A DNA stretch of 47,988 bases from an uncultured Collinsella sp. (GTDB lineage Bacteria > Actinomycetota > Coriobacteriia > Coriobacteriales > Coriobacteriaceae). The DNA lies in NCBI GenBank assembly GCA_902493985.1, contig CABURR010000009.1, forward strand, positions 1-47,988. The letters run 5' to 3'. The position numbers were made by a program, and so were the translations under genes. The notes under the pieces were generated by a model, which did no database searches, was not told the origin of the DNA, and saw only the letters and a program-made list of their open reading frames with translations. Positions 1-6,956 of this stretch are shown here, one piece after another. Within the stretch, counting starts at the first letter, position 1, and every line of letters starts with the position of its first letter.

Positions 1-195
1 AATAGAACCAATCAGAGAAAACAGCGGAACAACCAGCAATTCAAGCTTATTACCCCATCGATCAACCACACCCCCACTCCAATGAGCGGGAATTGTATCA
101 GGGAGGACTGACCAAGCCGCCCATAGAATCAGAAATGGAAGAATAGAGAGGATGAAAGATGATAACACTGCAGTAATTTTTTTTGAGGCTCTCAT
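1..195 (-). CDS. DUF1648 / SdpI-like membrane protein, N-terminal part (runs off the window)
   Basis: The first 65 residues can be read by translating the minus strand from the ATG at 195; the gene continues past the window edge. Residues 8-28 are a hydrophobic segment ending in a Trp-rich interface. They are followed by LPDTIPAHWSGGVVDRWGNK, the hallmark Pro-x-His-Trp / DRWG-K pattern of DUF1648, and the start of a second membrane segment. DUF1648 forms the N-terminus of SdpI-family proteins, some of which give immunity to the Bacillus SdpC toxin; many others have unknown roles. An AAGGAG ribosome site (207-212) precedes the ATG. The gene is divergent from the peptide cassette and shares its intergenic region, so a role in self-protection is possible but only inferred. 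Confidence 0.72.
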   Translation of the reverse strand, partial: MRASKKITAVLSSFILSILPFLILWAAWSVLPDTIPAHWSGGVVDRWGNKLELLVVPLFSLIGSI

Positions 196-240
196 CGATT
201 CCGCGTCTCCTTGCGCACCCACATTCCACTCCGCCTTAAA

Positions 241-270
241 TCAAGTATAAATAAAAACTTGAATGCAAGT
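241..270. promoter_or_regulatory. CAAGT/ACTTG inverted repeats, candidate operator in the divergent promoter region
   Basis: Three CAAGT half-sites lie in a row: 242-246 (forward), 257-261 (reverse) and 266-270 (forward). They make TCAAGT-N10-ACTTGA (241-262) and ACTTG-N4-CAAGT (257-270), with 24 bases between the outer forward copies. A TATACT-like -10 for the leftward gene (reverse complement of 244-249) falls inside the array. A weak rightward promoter, TTGAAT (259-264)-N16-TAGTAT (281-286), overlaps it. This placement suits a repressor or activator controlling both divergent genes. The binding protein is not in the window. Confidence 0.5.
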
Positions 271-393
271 TTGTTTTGATTAGTATGGAAACTATATCCA
301 TTTAGTTCTAATTTGTTCGTAGTATCAAATCGATACCGACACTAGCATGACGTAGTCTTTCAAGACAGCTATTCAACATTGGAGGTCACCGCT

Positions 394-1119
394 ATGGACA
401 ATGTGAACCACCTAAACGAACTCTCAATACAGTCCCAGCTTAGCATCCTTGAAAAACTGGTCGCGGACGCGGAACAATCTACCGACGCAAGACGCGATTT
501 CGAAGCTCAGCCTCGTGCCGTATTCCAGAAATATGGAATTACAGACCTCCAAATCAAAGCGGGAAATCGAAAAGTCTCTCTGTACGAACTGGTGGAGTCA
601 ACCGAAAAGGAGGCGCGTGTCCCCGTTGCACGCGCAGTATATCGTCGTATCCAACTTGCATATTATGACGAGGACAACGAAGCTGAGCCGCAAACGATAC
701 CTCTCGTAAACGTTGTACTTAATGCAAACGCAGTAACGAACGCAAACATCATTCTGAACGCAAACGGAATGGCAAACGCAAACGCGAATGCTCAAAACAA
801 CGCCAACCTTAAGTACGACGTCAACACAATGGGCTATGGATCAGCTATTTTTATGAACAAACCTGATGTTGTTGAACTATCGGAATCGTACAAACAAACT
901 TCTGTTTTCAGGAAATTTGATCAAGAGGGCTTGAGTGCAGCGAGGCAAGCAGCCATGCTTAAAACAGCAATCAAGAATTCCAGCTCCAATACCATCAACC
1001 CCGAAGGGGCTTCCAATGGGGTCGCCCGCGGGTATTATCGCTCCGTCGAATTCGAAGTTACTTACTCCGAGAACGAAGGCACCTTGGTAATCACCGACGC
1101 CCGTTTGCTCGCGGCATGA
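394..1119 (+). CDS. Precursor-like protein with a period-6 Asn ladder (putative proteusin-type RiPP substrate)
   Basis: This is a 241-aa protein. The start is the ATG at 394, because GGAGG sits at 381-385 with eight bases between; an in-frame TTG at 379 would lie before that site. Residues 1-100 are polar and helical, with a segment around 33-49 (RRDFEAQPRAVFQKYGI) resembling the F-x-x-x-P-x-x-x-x-x-x-G pattern of nitrile-hydratase-like (proteusin) leaders. Residues 106-144 are Asn-rich. Asn occurs at 106, 112, 118, 124, 130 and 136; at 110, 116, 122 and 128; and at 132, 138 and 144, all steps of six. About 97 further residues follow and look like a folded domain ending in beta strands. NX5N spacing is the known signature of polytheonamide- and aeronamide-type beta-helical peptides. 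Genes for a radical SAM enzyme and a methyltransferase follow directly. That this is a modified peptide precursor is inference. A secreted or structural Asn-repeat protein is the alternative. Confidence 0.65.
   Translation: MDNVNHLNELSIQSQLSILEKLVADAEQSTDARRDFEAQPRAVFQKYGITDLQIKAGNRKVSLYELVESTEKEARVPVARAVYRRIQLAYYDEDNEAEPQTIPLVNVVLNANAVTNANIILNANGMANANANAQNNANLKYDVNTMGYGSAIFMNKPDVVELSESYKQTSVFRKFDQEGLSAARQAAMLKTAIKNSSSNTINPEGASNGVARGYYRSVEFEVTYSENEGTLVITDARLLAA
721..792 (+). repeat. Four tandem 18-bp repeats encoding N-A-N-x-x-x
   Basis: Four consecutive 18-base units (721-738, 739-756, 757-774, 775-792) each begin AAYGCAAAC and diverge in the second half. Each encodes Asn-Ala-Asn plus three variable residues (AVT, IIL, GMA, ANA). 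The conserved half keeps two Asn per six residues while the other half drifts. This suggests growth by unit duplication under selection for the Asn positions. Confidence 0.9.
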
Positions 1120-2195
1120 TTTCCGAAAGCTCGCAGCACGTGCTGTTCCGCAGACCTCGAATGCTGACATTTATAACAACATATAAATGTGGCGCTGTGT
1201 GTGATCATTGTCTGATGAGCTGCACTCCGAACAACAGTGACAGGCTTACTCTTCCCCAAATGCGGCAATTCATCGATAGCTTCGCCGAAGTATGCGTCGG
1301 AAGTGGTGTTGTTGTGTTTACGGGCGGAGAATGCACCCTTCTTGGCGATGACCTTCTCGAGGCCATCGCATATGCGAATTCTTTAGGACTCTTTACTCGA
1401 ATTGTAACGAATGCGTGGTGGGCAAAAAGCGAAAGAGACGCAGAAACGTTCCTCAACGAATTGAAGTCATGTGGCCTTGACGAAATCAATATCAGCTGCG
1501 ACGACTTTCATGCGGAATATATACCCCTCGAGAATGTGCGCAACCTTTGGAACTCAGCAAAAACAATGGGCTTTCAAACTCTCGGCATTGCGGTCTGCAG
1601 AGATAACAACAGTACAATCAGCCCGGCATACCTGTGCAAGTACCTTAATGAAGACATTCCACTCCTGCATCAGTTCGACGATAATACCCAGCCTCCCAGC
1701 GCGCCAGCCCGCTTCATCACGGATTCAGGCATCACGCGAATTGGGCGCGCACGAAATCTCAGTCTCAACCAAAATGCGCGACCGCAGGCACGTCTCTTAG
1801 CGTCACACTGTTCCGACTGCGGCCGAGACTTCGTTATTTCCCCAAACTGCCATCTTGCACCCTGCTGCGGAATAAATGCAGAGGGAACTTGGCTTTTCGA
1901 TCTTGGCAAAATCAATCTGACGGATGACATTAATGAACTGCAGCTGCTCCTACTTAATTACATACAATACATAGGACCAGGAGGGCTGCTGAAGCACTTG
2001 CGCACGAGCGGAGGCCTTTCTTCATTTGGGCGCTCAAGCTACCTCTCTCAATGCGAGATTTGCGAAGACATCGCCCTCTCGAAAGAGGCACAGACCTGTC
2101 TTGCAAAGCTAGCTCCTAAACTGGCAGCCGACTTGATTGTCGAGACTAAATTCGAGACTACCTTTATCGGAAATGGGTCTGATATACATGATTGA
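1116..2195 (+). CDS. Radical SAM enzyme with C-terminal Cys-rich (SPASM/twitch-like) region, putative peptide epimerase
   Basis: This is a 359-aa protein whose ATG overlaps the precursor stop (ATGA), so it is probably translationally coupled. The radical SAM triad CxxxCxxC is Cys25/Cys29/Cys32, followed by a GGE motif at 70-72 for SAM binding. The C-terminal third has Cys232, 235, 245, 250 and 251 and a late pair Cys313/316, enough for at least one auxiliary iron-sulfur cluster. Such enzymes modify ribosomal peptides by epimerisation, thioether or C-C bond formation. The substrate has an Asn ladder and almost no Cys, so a thioether product is unlikely and epimerisation is the best guess from context. 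It is shorter than I recall for PoyD-type epimerases, so it could be a different subfamily. No cobalamin-binding domain is visible. Base composition matches its A+T-rich neighbours. Confidence 0.75.
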   Translation: MISESSQHVLFRRPRMLTFITTYKCGAVCDHCLMSCTPNNSDRLTLPQMRQFIDSFAEVCVGSGVVVFTGGECTLLGDDLLEAIAYANSLGLFTRIVTNAWWAKSERDAETFLNELKSCGLDEINISCDDFHAEYIPLENVRNLWNSAKTMGFQTLGIAVCRDNNSTISPAYLCKYLNEDIPLLHQFDDNTQPPSAPARFITDSGITRIGRARNLSLNQNARPQARLLASHCSDCGRDFVISPNCHLAPCCGINAEGTWLFDLGKINLTDDINELQLLLLNYIQYIGPGGLLKHLRTSGGLSSFGRSSYLSQCEICEDIALSKEAQTCLAKLAPKLAADLIVETKFETTFIGNGSDIHD

Positions 2196-3330
2196 AGTGC
2201 TACCCTCTTTAAATTCGCTCTCGAGTAATCCACTCCGTAGATTGGACACTCTTGGAGTAACAGATTTTTTAGACACACTTGACATATCTATAGATCCTTT
2301 TGAATGCGCGCATCGCATCTGGGATCAACTTGACAGGGAGCATCAAGAGATCGTCTCCTTCCTGATGCTAGGTGGAGAGATTGATCTCGATTCAGAAGTG
2401 GCAAAAAGAAGTCTGCTGAAAGGCACTGTTGAAACCATAGCCTCACTCGGGCTGCTAAGCAAGCACAATGGCAATGCCTCCCTTTCCGGTTTATCTCTAA
2501 TCCGATATCATGGCATCTGGCTTTTTGCCGATGCGCCATCACCCTCGCCTTTACTATATTTTGGCTCTGATTCAATTGGGCTCGCTCGTCGGCTAAGCCC
2601 ATCCCCCGGAAAGAATGCCTTAGACCTCTGCTCTGGACCAGGCATCCAGGCACTCATACTGGCAAAATCTGGAATGCACGTCACGGCGATAGATATCAAT
2701 CCAATCGCCTCAGAAATCTGCCAACTAAACGCACTGGTCAATGGTATTAGCGAAGATTTAACTGTTCTAACCGGAAGTCTCTACAACGCACTAAACAATA
2801 TCGAAAGCTCTTGCAGCTATGAACTCATTACGGTGAATCCTCCTTTGCTCCCAATCCCAGAAGACGTACCATACCCCTTCGTTGGCGATGGCGGCCCAGA
2901 TGGCCTCAACATCACAAGCAAGGTTATTCGAGGTGCAGGAGATAAACTCACTGATAGCGGATACCTCTCTGCAATTGGAATGATTGGCCTTGGAACCAAC
3001 AATCAATCAGCATTTGAACGAATACAGAACGATTTGTTGCAAGCTGGCCTCAATGGCGTCTTGACAATAATCTCGAGCTTTAACCTCGGACCCCAATCTG
3101 GCTGGATCGACGGTATCGCATGCACATCTGTTGCACATGCTCCAGGAAAATATTCCAGCAAAGAGGAGGCTGTAAAACAGATATCGCGCGCATACAAAAA
3201 AATCCACTACGACCGCGTCTGCACCTATCACTTGAAGGCGTGGAGGGAGAGACAGCCCTTTCAAAATCCCATCCTAACGATTCAAGACTGCTCCGCAGAT
3301 GGCAACCCACTTGGCCCCTGGATCCTCTAA
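2188..3330 (+). CDS. Class I SAM-dependent methyltransferase with NPP motif, putative Asn N-methyltransferase
   Basis: From the ATG at 2188 this gives 380 aa and an 8-base overlap with the radical SAM stop; an in-frame ATG at 2173 is also possible, and no strong ribosome site separates them. Residues 1-135 form a helical domain without a recognised motif. The Rossmann methyltransferase follows: motif I DLCSGPG at about 146-152, an acidic end of beta-2 (AIDINP), and NPPLLP at about 217-222 with a later GDGGPDGL. The NPP motif is typical of enzymes that methylate planar amide or exocyclic amino nitrogens, such as PrmC, RlmG and adenine N6 methylases. PoyE/AerE in polytheonamide-type pathways N-methylate Asn side chains, so this is the natural partner of the Asn-ladder protein. 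The function is inferred from motif and context. rRNA or release-factor methylation is the alternative. Confidence 0.72.
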   Translation: MIEVLPSLNSLSSNPLRRLDTLGVTDFLDTLDISIDPFECAHRIWDQLDREHQEIVSFLMLGGEIDLDSEVAKRSLLKGTVETIASLGLLSKHNGNASLSGLSLIRYHGIWLFADAPSPSPLLYFGSDSIGLARRLSPSPGKNALDLCSGPGIQALILAKSGMHVTAIDINPIASEICQLNALVNGISEDLTVLTGSLYNALNNIESSCSYELITVNPPLLPIPEDVPYPFVGDGGPDGLNITSKVIRGAGDKLTDSGYLSAIGMIGLGTNNQSAFERIQNDLLQAGLNGVLTIISSFNLGPQSGWIDGIACTSVAHAPGKYSSKEEAVKQISRAYKKIHYDRVCTYHLKAWRERQPFQNPILTIQDCSADGNPLGPWIL

Positions 3331-3356
3331 AGCATCCGTCATACGAAAGCAGGTCA

Positions 3357-3394
3357 ATAGGCTGCGCGCCACTCTCTGATGACGCGCAGCCTAT
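3357..3394 (+). terminator. Hairpin terminator after the methyltransferase gene
   Basis: ATAGGCTGCGCG (3357-3368) pairs perfectly with CGCGCAGCCTAT (3383-3394) across a 14-base loop, 27 bases after the methyltransferase stop. The tail is only moderately T-rich (CTCATTT), so it may be a weak or two-way terminator. It marks the 3' end of the three-gene cassette. Confidence 0.65.
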
Positions 3395-3597
3395 CTCATT
3401 TCCCCCGCGCTTTACCGAGCCCGACTCACACCTCATAGTTGGCACCGGTTTTCAAAATGCAAGATTCCGCATACAAAATCACTTCTTCTGTCTAGGTGGC
3501 AGACCTACGATTTTTGTAGTATAAAGTTCCTCTCAATGCCTTCAATCTATTTCGAGATTGAGAAGAACTTGCATCGGGTTTCATAGAAGCGATATAG

Positions 3598-3725
3598 ATG
3601 ATACGTTTTGTCCTATCTATATTCCGACATACATCAGGATGCCTCGTCTTTATCGTCATTTCAATAGTCGGCTTGGCCCTTTCCCACATTGCCCCCTTTT
3701 TGAACGGTAAATTAATTGACTTCCC
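3598..3725 (+). pseudogene. Truncated N-terminus of an ABC exporter (fused permease-ATPase type)
   Basis: An ATG at 3598 opens about 42 residues beginning MIRFVLSIFRHTSGC and continuing through a hydrophobic span to ALSHIAPFLNGKLID. That pattern is the usual first transmembrane helix of ABC exporters with fused ATPase domains, whose helix ends in a P-x-x-x-G-x-x-I-D turn. The similarity then stops: at about 3,720 the sequence turns abruptly G+C-rich and encodes an unrelated Pro/Arg-rich stretch to a stop at 3825. No other membrane helices and no Walker motifs are present. I read it as the surviving 5' end of an exporter gene cut by a deletion or insertion. Lying just behind the cassette, it may once have exported the peptide. 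The assignment rests on a short segment. Confidence 0.5.
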
Positions 3726-3946
3726 GCACGTGGACCTCGTGGACAGGCCCCCTTGTGTAGCTGCACCCGAGGCGCCTCCCCGTCGCCCTCCAGCGCCGGG
3801 GTTCCCCTCCATCACGAAGAGGTAATCCCCGTCCGGCCTCGCCGTCTCTGCAACGCCGAGCCTCCCGAGCGACTCGAGGAGGGCGGGCTCGTCCCAGGAG
3901 ATTTGACAATACTATAGAGACACGTCCCAAATTAGCTACTCAGTAG
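3721..3946. other. G+C-rich remnant and junction, no intact gene
   Basis: From about 3,721 the base composition jumps from A+T-rich to G+C-rich. On the minus strand an open stretch from 3911 downward (flanked by a TAG at 3914-3912) encodes a fragment around DEPALLESLGRLGVAETARP and DGDYLFVMEGN; it runs into out-of-place sequence beyond about 3,725. It has no start codon of its own and looks like a slice of a larger protein, possibly a transposase; I do not recognise the family. The sequence at 3903-3929 resembles an insertion-sequence end, but no matching inverted copy or target duplication is visible. It is probably the scar where the exporter gene was interrupted. Confidence 0.4.
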
Positions 3947-4822
3947 TTACTGCTGCTGGGCGCGGCGGGCGGCTCGGCGGGCCCTTGCTTCCTGGATCTC
4001 ATCGAGGTGAGCGATGATCTCGGAGGCGCTCTCCTCGATCGCCTTGCCGTCGGTACGCACTACAAAGCAACCCAGGCGCTTCATGAGAGCACGAGCCTCC
4101 TCGAGCTCGCTTCGCACGCTCTCGGGCTCGGCATAGGAGCCGGCGACGGCACGGGCATAGTCGTCGCCCAAGCGGCTATCGCGAATCTCAGAAATAACGT
4201 CGACGGTCGAAATCAGGCCAAACAACCGCATCGGGTCTACCTCGTAAATCGACTTAGGCGGCTCCATACCGTGCGCCAACGGAACGTTGGCGACCTTGTA
4301 GCCCTGATAGGCCAAATACATCGACAGCGGCGTCTTGGATGTGCGCGACACGCCCAGCAGCACGATATCGGCACCCGACAGATCGTCGCAACCACGTCCG
4401 TCATCGTGCTCGACAAAGTACTCCATGGCCTCGATGCGGTGGAAATACCGGTCATCGGTCTTATGGATCACACCCGCCACTCCTTTTGGCGGCACGCCGA
4501 TAAGCGACGACAGCACGGCAAGCGTCGGGCCGATCAGGTCGACCGAGCGAATGTGCAGCATGCCCAAGTAGTCGAACACGCGAGCACGAAGCGCCGGATC
4601 GACAATTGTGTGGAATACGGCGATATCACGATGGTCGGCATCGACTCGCGGGCCCACAAACGACTTGACCTGCTCCACCGAGGTCACCTTAGGCAGACGT
4701 AAAACACGAAAAGCCCCTTCATCAAATTGCCCGGACGCCGCAAGCACCACCTCACAAGCGGTATCACCGAGCGAGTCGGAGATAACGATAACGGTGGGAC
4801 GAGCGGCGACCGGGCAATCCAT
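3947..4822 (-). CDS. Pyruvate, phosphate dikinase regulatory protein (DUF299)
   Basis: This 291-aa bifunctional kinase/pyrophosphorylase switches pyruvate, phosphate dikinase off by ADP-dependent phosphorylation of a Thr near its catalytic His, and on again by phosphorolysis. The N-terminal VIVISDSLGDTACEVV opening and the P-loop-like GVSRTSKTPLSMYLA segment in the middle are both diagnostic of DUF299. The C-terminus carries an Ala/Arg-rich tail not needed for the fold. The start is an ATG with AAAAGGAG upstream. No ppdK gene is in the window. It is transcribed in the same direction as glyQS, 34 bases after glyS, so it may be the last gene of that unit. Confidence 0.9.
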   Translation of the reverse strand: MDCPVAARPTVIVISDSLGDTACEVVLAASGQFDEGAFRVLRLPKVTSVEQVKSFVGPRVDADHRDIAVFHTIVDPALRARVFDYLGMLHIRSVDLIGPTLAVLSSLIGVPPKGVAGVIHKTDDRYFHRIEAMEYFVEHDDGRGCDDLSGADIVLLGVSRTSKTPLSMYLAYQGYKVANVPLAHGMEPPKSIYEVDPMRLFGLISTVDVISEIRDSRLGDDYARAVAGSYAEPESVRSELEEARALMKRLGCFVVRTDGKAIEESASEIIAHLDEIQEARARRAARRAQQQ

Positions 4823-4856
4823 GCGGGGCTCCTTTTGCGCTTATGCGCAGGCTAGC

Positions 4857-6953
4857 TTACTTTTTGCGGGCAAGCTCACCGATGTTGGCGATGCCGGAGA
4901 AAACGGCCTCGAAGCGGTTGAGCAGCTTAAGGCGATTATCGCGGAGCTGCTCGTCCTTGTCCATGACCATAACCTCGTCAAAGAAACGGTCGATGGGGGC
5001 ACGCAGGGCGGCAAGGGCGGCAAATGCGGCCGGGTAATCCTCGGTAGCAAGGGCGGCATCGACGGCGGTCTGGGCGGCCTCGGAGGCGTCGGCAAGCGCA
5101 AGCTCGACCTCGCCCATCAGGGCGCGGTCGTACTCCGCGCCCAGCTCGGGCTTGGAGATATGCGCCGCGCGGGCGTAGGCGGTTGCCAGGTTGTCGAAGG
5201 TCTCGGCGTCGTTCTTGCGGGCCTCGTCGAGGGCGGCGCAGCGGGCGAAGAAGACCGACGGGGCAATGATGTGCACCGCGGAAACGGCGGCAACGGTGTC
5301 GGCCGGGATCTTCTCGTCGCGGGCCATGCTCACCAAACGGCCGTGGAAGAAGTCGCGAACCTGCTGGGCGACCTCGGCGGCGTCGAACTCAATGCCCTGC
5401 TCGCTATAGAGCTCGAGCGCAAAGTCGATGAGCGACGTGGGGTCGATCGGCAGACGGTCGCGCAGGATGTTGATGATGCCGATGGCGGCACGACGCAGCG
5501 CGTACGGGTCGGAAGAGCCGGTCGGGGGCTCGCCGATGGCAAAGATGCCGGCAATGGTATCGAGCTTGTCGGCGCAGGCCACGATGCAGCCAGCGGTGCC
5601 CTCGGGCAGCTCGTCACCGGCAAAGCGGGGACGATAGTGATCGCGAATAGCGTGAGCGACCTCTTCGTTCTCCCCCATCGCGATGGCGTAGTAACCGCCC
5701 ATAACACCCTGCTGGCTCGTGAACTCGACGACAGCGTTGGACACCAGGTCGGCCTTGCACAGGTGAGCGGCGCGGCCGGCATCGGCGGCCAGGTGGGCGC
5801 CCAGGTGAGCCTCGCGGGCAATAGCGAGCGCAAGCTGCTCAATACGCTCGGACTTGGCGAGCACGCTGCCGAGCTTCTCCTGGAAGGCGACCTTGGCCAG
5901 ACGCTCACGGAACTCGTCGAGGGAGATCTTCAGATCCTCCTCGTAGAAGAACTTGGCGTCATCCAGGCGGGCGCGCACGACGCGCTCGTTGCCGTCGATC
6001 ACGCGCTCGGCGTTCTCGGGCTTGCTGTTGGAGACGATCACGAACTCACGCGTCAGCTTGCCCTCGCCGTCATAGATCGGGAAGTAGCGCTGGTTGGTGA
6101 GCATAGACTCGCAGATGATCTCGTGCGGGACCTTGAGGAACTCCTCGTCGAAGGTACCGACAAGCACCGTCGGCCACTCGCAGAGGTTGATGACCTCCTC
6201 AAAGACCTTCTTGGGCGTATCGACGTGGCAGCCGGGGCGCGCAGCCTCGACCTCGGCGATGCCGGCAAGGATGGCCTCGCGACGGCGCTCGGCAGAAAGC
6301 ACGCCGGCGTCCTCGAGCACCTGCTCGTAGACGGCGGGGCTGGCAACCACATGGTCACCAGGGCCAAGTACGCGATGACCACGCGTGGTGTTGCCACTCG
6401 TCACGTCGGCAAACGACACGGGAACAACATCCTCGCCCAAAAGGCAGCAGATCCAACGGACCGGACGAACAAACGTAGCGTGCTCGTGGCCCCAGCGCTG
6501 GCTGCGGTAGTTGGGCCACTGCAGGCCGGCGATGGTCTTCTCGCACAGGGCCGTCAGGATCGGGGTAGCCGGGGCGGAAGGAATGTTCTTCTCGGCAAAG
6601 ACGTACTCACGGCCGTCGGTGTCCTCGCGACGGACCAGATCCTCGGCAGCCACACCGCACTTGCGGGCGAAGCCCTGGGCGGCCTTGGTGGCGTTTCCGT
6701 CGGCATCGAAAGCGATGTTGGCCGCGGGGCCACGCTTGACCTCGTGAACCTCATCGGTCGCGGTAGCGACGTCGGCAACGAGTGCAGCCAGGCGACGCGG
6801 GCTCGAAATCACACGGACCTCGCCGTGGGCCAAACCGGCCTCGTCGAGACCCTTGGCAATCATAGTGCCAAGCTGCTTGACGGCATTGTTCAGCGGTGCA
6901 GAGGGCATTTCCTCCGTACCGATCTCAAACAGGAAATCCTTAGCGTCTGCCAT
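4857..6953 (-). CDS. glyS: Glycine--tRNA ligase beta subunit
   Basis: This 698-aa protein is of normal length for the beta subunit of the bacterial alpha2-beta2 glycyl-tRNA synthetase. The N-terminus FLFEIGTEEMPSAPL is the family signature. The middle contains the HD-like domain region, and the C-terminal part, rich in helix, matches the anticodon-binding domain. The subunit holds tRNA-Gly while the alpha subunit activates glycine in the cytoplasm. It starts three bases after the glyQ stop, so the two are made from one message in fixed ratio. The opposite strand has a very long open frame here, which is a composition effect. Confidence 0.96.
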   Translation of the reverse strand: MADAKDFLFEIGTEEMPSAPLNNAVKQLGTMIAKGLDEAGLAHGEVRVISSPRRLAALVADVATATDEVHEVKRGPAANIAFDADGNATKAAQGFARKCGVAAEDLVRREDTDGREYVFAEKNIPSAPATPILTALCEKTIAGLQWPNYRSQRWGHEHATFVRPVRWICCLLGEDVVPVSFADVTSGNTTRGHRVLGPGDHVVASPAVYEQVLEDAGVLSAERRREAILAGIAEVEAARPGCHVDTPKKVFEEVINLCEWPTVLVGTFDEEFLKVPHEIICESMLTNQRYFPIYDGEGKLTREFVIVSNSKPENAERVIDGNERVVRARLDDAKFFYEEDLKISLDEFRERLAKVAFQEKLGSVLAKSERIEQLALAIAREAHLGAHLAADAGRAAHLCKADLVSNAVVEFTSQQGVMGGYYAIAMGENEEVAHAIRDHYRPRFAGDELPEGTAGCIVACADKLDTIAGIFAIGEPPTGSSDPYALRRAAIGIINILRDRLPIDPTSLIDFALELYSEQGIEFDAAEVAQQVRDFFHGRLVSMARDEKIPADTVAAVSAVHIIAPSVFFARCAALDEARKNDAETFDNLATAYARAAHISKPELGAEYDRALMGEVELALADASEAAQTAVDAALATEDYPAAFAALAALRAPIDRFFDEVMVMDKDEQLRDNRLKLLNRFEAVFSGIANIGELARKK

Positions 6954-6956
6954 GGC

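Noticed and set aside
379..393. TTG start for the Asn-ladder protein
   Set aside because: The GGAGG ribosome site would fall inside the gene; the ATG at 394 is correctly spaced from it.
721..792. CRISPR or other DNA-level array
   Set aside because: The 18-base units are contiguous, in frame and protein-coding, with no spacers.
709..825. Pentapeptide-repeat or hexapeptide-transferase fold for the Asn-rich region
   Set aside because: Pentapeptide repeats have period five with Leu/Phe in the centre, and hexapeptide repeats need a regular aliphatic position; neither is present.
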